From the NCBI GenBank assembly GCA_019750345.1, contig JAIEON010000061.1, positions 1 through 10,654 on the forward strand: DNA of 10,654 bases, read 5' to 3'. The notes under the pieces are model-generated. The model saw only the letters and a list, made by a program, of their open reading frames with translations, had not been told where the DNA came from and made no database searches. Shown here one piece after another: positions 1 to 5,074 of the stretch. The position numbers and the translations under genes are program-made. Each line of letters begins with the position of its first letter. Position 1 is the stretch's first letter. Source of the DNA: Patescibacteria group bacterium (GTDB lineage Bacteria > Patescibacteriota > Minisyncoccia > Phycocordibacterales > UBA9973).

Positions 1-412
1 CAGCTAAGACATCAGGGCTAACATCGAGACCACCAGAACGACTCGTAGTAGCAAACGACAAATCAGAATAGCGACTCCAAACTTTCTCAATACTTTTTTT
101 GCTCGCCATAGTGTAGATTACTTCGTAGCCTTTTGCTTCGAGAATTTCTTTTGCCTTAATAGCACTCAGGTTGGCAGGGGAGCGCACTGCAAGAAAAAGT
201 TTTTTACCGATTAAGTTGTATGGACCAACATCTAGTTCTCGAGCCTGTTCTTCAGTCAGTGTACGAATAGCGTCGTTGTCGATTGGTTGGGAAGAAAGAT
301 CAATTGATTCAATACCGTAACGATCTCGAGCAAGTAATGCCACAAGGTCCTCTTCTTCACTTTCACGGAGGTCTTTGAGGCGTTTGAGTTGTTGGTCTTC
401 ATCAAATTGCAT
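1..412 (-). CDS. pilB: Type IV pilus / type II secretion assembly ATPase, N-terminal part (partial)
   Basis: The gene starts at an ATG at 412 and runs off the left edge, leaving 137 complete codons. The translation begins MQFDEDQQLKRLKDLRESEE and continues through a YGIESIDLSSQPIDNDAIR segment, TEEQARE, and a GKKLFLAVRSP strand followed by a helix and EVIYTMAS. This order matches the GspE/PilB N-terminal (MshEN/GspE_N) domain, which sits ahead of the hexameric secretion ATPase core and links it to the inner-membrane platform. The Walker motifs would lie outside the window, so the ATPase core is not seen. By family knowledge the protein would power pilus extension from the cytoplasm. It is divergent from the secreted-protein gene at 556 and has a -10 element 9 bases before its start. 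It could also be a GspE or PilT-like paralogue, but the N-terminal domain argues against PilT. Confidence 0.75.
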   Translation of the reverse strand, partial: MQFDEDQQLKRLKDLRESEEEDLVALLARDRYGIESIDLSSQPIDNDAIRTLTEEQARELDVGPYNLIGKKLFLAVRSPANLSAIKAKEILEAKGYEVIYTMASKKSIEKVWSRYSDLSFATTSRSGGLDVSPDVLA

Positions 413-421
413 AGTAGGTTT

Positions 422-451
422 AGTATAGCAAGTAAAAGGTTTTTTTGTCCT
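422..451 (-). promoter_or_regulatory. Promoter of the pilB-like gene (extended -10, near-leaderless)
   Basis: On the minus strand TGC plus TATACT (430-422) forms an extended -10 element. An AGGACA box (451-446) lies 18 bases upstream and matches four of six -35 positions. Only 9 bases separate the -10 from the ATG at 412, so transcription should begin within a few bases of the start codon. No Shine-Dalgarno sequence fits in that space. Confidence 0.5.
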
Positions 452-474
452 ACTTCTTATATTGAATAGTAGGA
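448..474. repeat. Inverted repeat between divergent promoters, possible operator
   Basis: TCCTACT (448-454) is repeated as its exact complement AGTAGGA (468-474), with 13 bases between. Allowing a two-base bulge, the arms extend inward by TC/GA. The repeat overlaps the -35 box proposed for the pilB-like gene and ends just before the -35 of the gene at 556. It has no adjoining T-run in a terminator orientation, so an operator or a shared regulatory site is more likely than a terminator. The binding factor is unknown. Confidence 0.35.
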
Positions 475-479
475 TATGC

Positions 480-508
480 TTGACTTTTTATATATAATGT
501 GCTATGAT
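480..508 (+). promoter_or_regulatory. Sigma-70-like promoter of the secreted-protein gene at 556
   Basis: TTGACT (480-485) and TATGAT (503-508) are separated by exactly 17 bases, and TGC directly precedes the -10, making it an extended -10. The predicted start is near 515, giving a leader of about 41 bases before the ATG at 556. That leader is rich in A and T and has no Shine-Dalgarno sequence. Confidence 0.65.
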
Positions 509-555
509 TTAATTAAGAAATAAGCACATAACATTCACAACTTAATATAAAAAAC

Positions 556-1140
556 ATGAAAAATTTACTTGTAACCGTAATCTCACTTTTCATTTTCACT
601 ACTACAAATGCACAAAGATTTGTAAAACCAGTGATAACTGAAAATGATCGTCAACACATTTTACTTGTTTTCAAAAATCAGAAAAATCCTGATTTTGTAT
701 GGAAAGAAGCTACTATAAAAGTTCTTAAGAGTAAGGACATTCCTAAGGAAAATTATTCCACCTCAGTTGCAAAGGAAAATAAACTGGAGTGGCTTCAATT
801 TGGTCCAATGGAGGGAGATACGGTAATGATGTACGAAGGTGTATATTTAAAAAAATATAATTCCTATGCTACGTATTACCTTAAACCACAAGAATTCGCT
901 CAGCCACAGTACGCTAGTAATTCTCCACAATCAAAACAACCAACTCAAAAAGCTCCAAAACAACCGAAAGGTGATGGAAGAGGTCTTGAAAAAGCTGTTA
1001 TGATTGGCGGAGGTATCCTCCAAACCGGTGCCCGTGTTCTGGGAATAGGGGGGATGAATGGTGTTATTGGTGGTGGATCAGATTTAGGACTTGGTGGTGG
1101 AGCTGTACTACAAAATCAAAGCCAGGGTATGAAGTATTAG
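556..1140 (+). CDS. Secreted protein with Gly-rich C-terminus, family not recognised
   Basis: This 194-residue protein has a signal peptide: Lys3, a hydrophobic stretch at about 4-15, and a likely signal peptidase I site TNA|Q at 19/20. Residues 21-112 look like a small folded domain of mixed strands with many Lys and aromatic residues (FVWKEATIKVLK, EGVYLKKYNSYATYYLKP). Residues 113-142 form a Gln/Pro/Lys-rich linker. Residues 147-183 are a Gly-rich hydrophobic segment (GGGILQTGARVLGIGG), which could insert in a membrane or pack in a fibre. I do not recognise the family. It has its own promoter (480-508) and terminator (1153-1184), so it is monocistronic. Gln at +1 and the lack of a Shine-Dalgarno sequence resemble Bacteroidetes secreted proteins, which raises possible lateral transfer. 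No cysteines are present. Confidence 0.75.
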   Translation: MKNLLVTVISLFIFTTTNAQRFVKPVITENDRQHILLVFKNQKNPDFVWKEATIKVLKSKDIPKENYSTSVAKENKLEWLQFGPMEGDTVMMYEGVYLKKYNSYATYYLKPQEFAQPQYASNSPQSKQPTQKAPKQPKGDGRGLEKAVMIGGGILQTGARVLGIGGMNGVIGGGSDLGLGGGAVLQNQSQGMKY

Positions 1141-1152
1141 TCACAAAATTAT

Positions 1153-1184
1153 AAGGCAGTATTCGTTATGAGTACGGCCTTTTT
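1153..1184 (+). terminator. Rho-independent terminator after the gene at 556
   Basis: Arms 1153-1164 and 1170-1181 (AAGGCAGTATTC with GAGTACGGCCTT) pair over 12 positions, with one A-G mismatch and one wobble pair, around a five-base loop. A run of T follows from 1180. It lies 12 bases after the stop codon. Confidence 0.8.
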
Positions 1185-1198
1185 CTATTAGGGTGCTA

Positions 1199-1227
1199 TT
1201 GACATTTCTAATCATTCGTGATACCAT
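1199..1227 (+). promoter_or_regulatory. Sigma-70-like promoter of the secreted-protein gene at 1266
   Basis: A perfect TTGACA (1199-1204) is followed after 17 bases by TACCAT (1222-1227), a weak -10 that is helped by TGA directly before it (extended -10). The start is predicted near 1234, about 32 bases before the ATG. Its layout is nearly the same as that of the promoter at 480-508. Confidence 0.6.
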
Positions 1228-1265
1228 TTACTTAAATTCAATTTCTTATTTAAAACACTTTAATT

Positions 1266-2351
1266 ATGAAAAAAATGTTCTTTGTTGTACTTGCGATCGG
1301 AATGATCGTTTCAACATACGCGAAAGCACAAAAAAGTAATTACAGCGCATTCTCGCTGTCACGTTCGCCAAGTTTATCTTCTTTTAAGGGGCAGATCAAA
1401 AACCTTCTTGTTAAAAGAGACAACACTGGATGGAATCCTACCGCTGAAAAACATTACTTGGAATATTTTGCAAAAAAATTTCCAGGAAAAAGTCCTCAGC
1501 AAATTATTGACGGAACTAGTTGGGAAAAAATTCCTACTGGAACCTATTTAAAAAGTGTAGGAAGAATTTCTAAAACCACAGGAGAGCTATCTTTTTGGGG
1601 AAGATATTCACGACCAAATGAGTACCAAGGGTCCTATCAAGGAATACCTTGGACACTTAGTGATTGTGGAAATCTTTATCCAGGAGAGACTCAAATGTTG
1701 GCTGTTGTAGATGAAGAACCAGATGACTATGTAGCAGAAGCTACTCAACCGCGTGAACGAATTATTGAGAGACGAGTAGAGTCTCAAATTGTTCAGGCTC
1801 CTGCTCCACAAATCATTTACGTTCAAGCACCCGTTCAGGTTCAACCTCAAGTGCAACAAGTTGTTTATACTCCACCTGTCCAACAGATACAGTATGTACA
1901 ACAACCTGTTATGCAACAGCAACAACAGATGCAAACGCAGTACGCGAATAATGGTCCACAAGAGATTATTGTCCGTCAAAAAAGAGATGCTCTTGACTAC
2001 ATTGATCTTGCTTTCAAGGGTGCTAACACTTGGTTTAATGGTGTTAACACTTACAGAGGTATTAGGTTTGAACAAAACAATCAAACTGTTAATTACGGAC
2101 AGAATGTGCGTCCAACATGGACACGCCCTGACCGTCCTGGTCGCCCACCGTATCAACCTCCTGTTACAGAAACTCCATGGCAAGGAGGATCAGGATCTTA
2201 TCCTAATCCATACTATGGAAACAACTCTAATGGAGCAGGTTTAGGTTCTGGAGACGGAACAATCTGGGGTAATGGAAACAATACTGGTGGTAATACAGGA
2301 AATTCTGGTTACACCTATCGTTTACCAGTATCTCCTAATCGTGTGTATTAA
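1266..2351 (+). CDS. Secreted protein with Gln-, Pro- and Gly/Asn-rich tail, family not recognised
   Basis: This 361-residue protein starts with a signal peptide: Lys2-3, a hydrophobic core at 4-16, and a likely cleavage site AKA|Q at 21/22. Residues about 23-148 look like a folded domain with several aromatics (GWNPTAEKHYLEYFAKKFPG, SWEKIPTGTYL, LSFWGRYSRPNEY). Residues 174-231 are Gln/Val/Pro-rich with VQAP and VQQ units and a QQQQQ run at 217-221. A short ordered-looking segment follows (RQKRDALDYIDLAFKGANTWFNG, 237-259), then a Pro/Arg-rich stretch (283-304) and a Gly/Asn-rich stretch (307-348). The layout fits a surface or matrix protein with an extended stalk, but I recognise no family and no catalytic motif. 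A single Cys (134) is present. The gene lacks a Shine-Dalgarno sequence and has its own promoter and terminator. Long open frames inside it on other frames are composition artefacts of the Gln-rich DNA. Confidence 0.75.
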   Translation: MKKMFFVVLAIGMIVSTYAKAQKSNYSAFSLSRSPSLSSFKGQIKNLLVKRDNTGWNPTAEKHYLEYFAKKFPGKSPQQIIDGTSWEKIPTGTYLKSVGRISKTTGELSFWGRYSRPNEYQGSYQGIPWTLSDCGNLYPGETQMLAVVDEEPDDYVAEATQPRERIIERRVESQIVQAPAPQIIYVQAPVQVQPQVQQVVYTPPVQQIQYVQQPVMQQQQQMQTQYANNGPQEIIVRQKRDALDYIDLAFKGANTWFNGVNTYRGIRFEQNNQTVNYGQNVRPTWTRPDRPGRPPYQPPVTETPWQGGSGSYPNPYYGNNSNGAGLGSGDGTIWGNGNNTGGNTGNSGYTYRLPVSPNRVY

Positions 2352-2373
2352 AGTACTTACTGTACAAACAAGT

Positions 2374-2412
2374 AGAGATGGCGATGAAGTCATTGTCATC
2401 TCTCTATTTTTT
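2374..2412 (+). terminator. Rho-independent terminator after the gene at 1266
   Basis: Arms 2374-2386 and 2391-2403 (AGAGATGGCGATG with CATTGTCATCTCT) form a 13-pair stem with two wobble pairs and a four-base loop. A T-run at 2407-2412 follows after three bases. It begins 22 bases after the stop codon. Confidence 0.8.
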
Positions 2413-2428
2413 AGCCCTGTATACAAAA

Positions 2429-2470
2429 TATAAAGGACTAAAAAGTGGTAACAATTAATTATTAGAGGAA
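2429..2470 (+). promoter_or_regulatory. Weak -10 candidate and Shine-Dalgarno-like site before the surface protein gene
   Basis: TATAAA (2429-2434) is the best -10 candidate, but no -35 box sits at proper spacing, so the promoter is uncertain. AGAGGA (2464-2469) lies 12 bases before the ATG at 2482 and is the only purine-rich ribosome-binding candidate among the three exported-protein genes. Its spacing is longer than usual. Confidence 0.3.
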
Positions 2471-2481
2471 AGAGAAAAAAA

Positions 2482-4548
2482 ATGAAAAAAACAATTATTT
2501 CACTGTTTGTGTCCTTGATGGCAATCTTTATGATTGTCTCTAGTGCACAAGCAAGTTTCAACTCACCGGGAGCGATGTCGACTATTACAGTCACCAATGC
2601 TTCTACTTCACCGTGTTCAGCGGGGAGTATCAACGGGTGTTGGAAATCAAGTACTACAGCACGTCCAGGAGATGTGATCGCAGTACACATTTATTATAAA
2701 AACACTGGCTCAACACCTGAGCAGGGTATTGTTCGACTCTCACCGAGTCGTAACGGTACAGCGGCATACTTCTCTGGAAGTGTTAGTGGCGCAAGTGGTA
2801 GTGCTTCTGTAACTCTTACAAACGCACAACCTTTCGCATACATGACTGGTAGTAACGCTGCATGTTGGCAGACTAGTGCCAACGGTGGATGTCGCAGTGT
2901 TGACGAAGACGCATTGTTTGGATCAGGATTTTCTGTTGGTACAGTAAATCCAGGTGAACAAGGTGTGATCGTGGCACGTTTCTTGGTATCAAATCCAGTT
3001 ACTCCTCCGACTCAGAACTATCAATGTAACGACGGTATCGACAACGACGGAGACAGACTTGTTGACTACCCGAGTGATCCAGGATGTTCGTCTCCAACAG
3101 ATAATAATGAATCCAATAGTACTGGTCCTTCAAACGATCAGTGTGAAATCGATTCATTTACTGTCGATGGAAGAAGTTCTGTTTCAATTGATGAAGGAGA
3201 CTCAGCACTACTTCGTTGGAACACTACTGACTGTGATTATGTTCGCGTAACTTCATTCAGTGGCAATCTCGATGCAGATAGTACTGCAACAGCACGTCCT
3301 ACTTCTGACAAAACATATACTCTTACAGCTTACCCAAATGGTGGTACTGCAACAGTACGTATCACTGTTGATGAAGATGACAATAACAACAGTGATCAAT
3401 GTGATATTGATTCATTCAAAGCATCTCGTACTTCTATTGATCGCGGACAGTCAGTTACTCTCTCATGGAAAGTAACAGGTGCTGATCGTGTAGAAATCAA
3501 TGGGTCAAGTAAGAGTAAGAACAGTTCAATGTCAGTAAGTCCTTATAGTACAACTACATACCGTTTGGTAGTAGAAGGAAATGGCTGTGAAGACGAAGCA
3601 TCAATCCGTATCAACGTGAATGATGATAATAATTCACGCCCTCAAGCTATCACAACTATTGCTACAATCTTTGGTTCAACTTCAGCGCAACTAAATGGTA
3701 TTGCTGTGCCAAACATTGATAGTGGTTCTACTACTGCATGGTTCGAATGGGGAGTATCAAGTGCTCTCGGATACCGCACTGGATCAAAAAGTGTTGGGTC
3801 TGGAAGTAGTAGTGTGCCTTATGGAGAAGTTGTAAATGGTCTTGTACCAGGAACAACATACTACTACCGTGCGGTGGTAGAAAACAAGAACGGTACAGCA
3901 TATGGTTCTATTGTATCGTTCCGCACAACAAACTCAGTGCAAGGTACAACAGTAGTAACTCAACCTACTCGTGTAATAGTGCAAACTATCCGCGACAGTG
4001 TTACCGCAGAAAGCACTGCTTCACTCTTAGAGCTTCGTGTAGAAAGTGCATATGATCACATGTGTGTAGGAGGAGAAATGGAATACGTTGTCTCTTACCG
4101 TAACATCAGTGCTCTTACATTAGAAGACACAGTTCTCCGTATCGCGCTTCCAAAGGAGCTTACGTATACTGGAGCAAATCGTGGGAACTTTGATGCTATC
4201 GACAACATTGTCACACTCGACATTGGTCGTGTGCAGCCAGGTGAAGAAGGAACAGTCACAGTACGTGCTCGTGTAAACGAATACGCTGTACGAGGAAATC
4301 TTACGGTGATGACTGCAACTGTTGTATACACAAACCCAGTTACTCGTGCTCAAGAAGATGCAATTGCGTATTCATTGATTACTGTTTCTGATGAGTGTCC
4401 TACAGTGCTCGGTGCAAGTGTTGTTGGATTTGGTTCATTCCTTCCGGACACATTGCTCGAATGGTTGCTTCTTATCCTTGTAATTCTTGCACTCATCTTG
4501 ATTGGGAGAAATCTCTATAAGAAAAAAGAAGAACAAAAACAAGTATAA
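2482..4548 (+). CDS. Large membrane-anchored multidomain surface protein
   Basis: This 688-residue protein has a signal peptide (1-24, SAQA|S). Residues 33-170 are a beta-rich domain with DUF11/CARDB-like character (GDVIAVHIYYKNTG, VNPGEQGVIVARFLV). Residues 182-202 form a Cys-bracketed Asp-rich loop (CNDGIDNDGDRLVDYPSDPGC without the outer residues), a likely calcium site. Two Ig-like repeats follow (221-297 and 307-380), each opening with C-[ED]-I-D-S-F and each preceded by an acidic Asn-rich linker. Residues 386-484 are FnIII-like (TTAWFEWGVSS, LVPGTTYYYRAVVENKNG, IVSFRTT), and 515-636 are a second DUF11-like domain. A transmembrane helix (658-676) and a short lysine/glutamate-rich tail anchor it. 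The twelve cysteines form two per segment and none is in the tail. By inference it is an envelope or S-layer-like or adhesive protein; no enzyme motif is seen. Confidence 0.8.
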   Translation: MKKTIISLFVSLMAIFMIVSSAQASFNSPGAMSTITVTNASTSPCSAGSINGCWKSSTTARPGDVIAVHIYYKNTGSTPEQGIVRLSPSRNGTAAYFSGSVSGASGSASVTLTNAQPFAYMTGSNAACWQTSANGGCRSVDEDALFGSGFSVGTVNPGEQGVIVARFLVSNPVTPPTQNYQCNDGIDNDGDRLVDYPSDPGCSSPTDNNESNSTGPSNDQCEIDSFTVDGRSSVSIDEGDSALLRWNTTDCDYVRVTSFSGNLDADSTATARPTSDKTYTLTAYPNGGTATVRITVDEDDNNNSDQCDIDSFKASRTSIDRGQSVTLSWKVTGADRVEINGSSKSKNSSMSVSPYSTTTYRLVVEGNGCEDEASIRINVNDDNNSRPQAITTIATIFGSTSAQLNGIAVPNIDSGSTTAWFEWGVSSALGYRTGSKSVGSGSSSVPYGEVVNGLVPGTTYYYRAVVENKNGTAYGSIVSFRTTNSVQGTTVVTQPTRVIVQTIRDSVTAESTASLLELRVESAYDHMCVGGEMEYVVSYRNISALTLEDTVLRIALPKELTYTGANRGNFDAIDNIVTLDIGRVQPGEEGTVTVRARVNEYAVRGNLTVMTATVVYTNPVTRAQEDAIAYSLITVSDECPTVLGASVVGFGSFLPDTLLEWLLLILVILALILIGRNLYKKKEEQKQV
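3142..3621 (+). repeat. Two tandem Ig-like repeats inside the surface protein gene
   Basis: Residues 221-297 (3142-3372) and 307-380 (3400-3621) share the order CxIDSF, [DR]xGxSxxLxW, a [DR][YR]V[RE] strand, a Ser-rich turn, TYxL, and RI[TN]V. Both end in an Asp/Asn-rich linker. The repeats have diverged in sequence, so this is an old protein-level duplication and not a recent DNA repeat. Confidence 0.65.
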
Positions 4549-4579
4549 TAACTGATCAATTACCACTGATTAGTACTTC

Positions 4580-4608
4580 AAAAAAGCCGCGTCTAACGCG
4601 GCTTTTTT
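4580..4608 (+). terminator. Strong terminator between the surface protein gene and tsaE
   Basis: GCCGCG (4586-4591) and CGCGGC (4597-4602) flank the loop TCTAA. The stem extends into AAAAAA on the left and TTTTTT on the right, so it could stop transcription in either direction. It begins 31 bases after the surface protein stop codon and isolates tsaE from upstream transcription. Confidence 0.9.
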
Positions 4609-4609
4609 G

Positions 4610-4618
4610 TGCTAGAAT
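4610..4618 (+). promoter_or_regulatory. Extended -10 of tsaE, leaderless start
   Basis: TGC plus TAGAAT (4610-4618) lies directly after the terminator T-run. Only six bases (4619-4624) separate it from the ATG at 4625, so the expected transcription start is at the start codon itself. No -35 match is seen, because the terminator stem occupies that position. The leader has no room for a Shine-Dalgarno sequence. Confidence 0.5.
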
Positions 4619-4624
4619 CCCTCT

Positions 4625-5074
4625 ATGAACGAAGACTATACAGAAGAGCAGTTGCCGTATATAGCTGATACAATCCTTTCGTCGCTGGATTCTCAGTCTA
4701 TTGGTGCAACTGTGCTTGCGCTAGAAGGAGATTTAGGAGCAGGGAAAACAACGCTTACCAAGACCCTCGCACAACTTCTTGGTGTGCAAGAAACAGTCGT
4801 GAGTCCTACGTTTGTTATTGCAAAGTTTTATACTCCAACAAAAGGACTCTTTACTCATTTGGTGCACATTGATGCGTATAGAATAGAGTCACTTGTAGAG
4901 CTTGGTCCACTAGGCTTTGAGCAACTACTAGAGCAACCCAACACACTCATTATTATTGAATGGCCCGAGAGAATTAAAGAAGCACTTCCAAGTAATGCTC
5001 GTTGGTTGAATATCTCTCATACAGACAAGGGGAGACATATCAGTGAGAAAAATTACTATGAAAAAAAATCCTAA
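4625..5074 (+). CDS. tsaE: tRNA threonylcarbamoyladenosine biosynthesis protein TsaE
   Basis: This 149-residue protein has the family's usual length. It carries the Walker A motif GDLGAGKTT (35-43), the switch-like motif VSPTF (59-63), HIDAYRI (81-87) and the IIEWPER motif (110-116), all diagnostic of TsaE (YjeE). By family knowledge TsaE is the cytoplasmic ATPase that works with TsaB and TsaD to make t6A at position 37 of ANN-decoding tRNAs. TsaB and TsaD are not in this window. The start at 4625 is chosen because it follows an extended -10 by six bases and the next Met is far inside the fold. The gene overlaps polA by 32 bases in another frame, so the two are likely co-transcribed and translationally coupled. 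The C-terminal tail after about residue 132 is lysine- and glutamate-rich and less conserved. Confidence 0.93.
   Translation: MNEDYTEEQLPYIADTILSSLDSQSIGATVLALEGDLGAGKTTLTKTLAQLLGVQETVVSPTFVIAKFYTPTKGLFTHLVHIDAYRIESLVELGPLGFEQLLEQPNTLIIIEWPERIKEALPSNARWLNISHTDKGRHISEKNYYEKKS
5027..5034 (+). promoter_or_regulatory. Shine-Dalgarno site that decides the polA start
   Basis: AAGGGGAG (5027-5034) lies within the end of tsaE, 8 bases before the GTG at 5043. This spacing is ideal for GTG and too long (23 bases) for the downstream ATG at 5058. It is one of the few clear Shine-Dalgarno sequences in the window and belongs to a gene inside an operon, not a first gene. Confidence 0.55.

Noticed and set aside
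493..498. TATAAT exact -10 match upstream of the gene at 556
   Set aside because: It is only 7 bases after TTGACT, and no other -35 is at proper distance. TATGAT at 503-508 with 17-base spacing and TGC fits better.
1608..2183. Long open frame on the minus strand inside the gene at 1266
   Set aside because: The translation is Leu/Asn/Ser-rich low complexity, the complement of the Gln-rich coding DNA, with no start signal. The plus-strand frame has a signal peptide, promoter and terminator.
1789..2244. Open plus-strand frame overlapping the Gln-rich region
   Set aside because: It is a frame-shifted reading of the same repetitive DNA and contains no recognisable domain or start signal.
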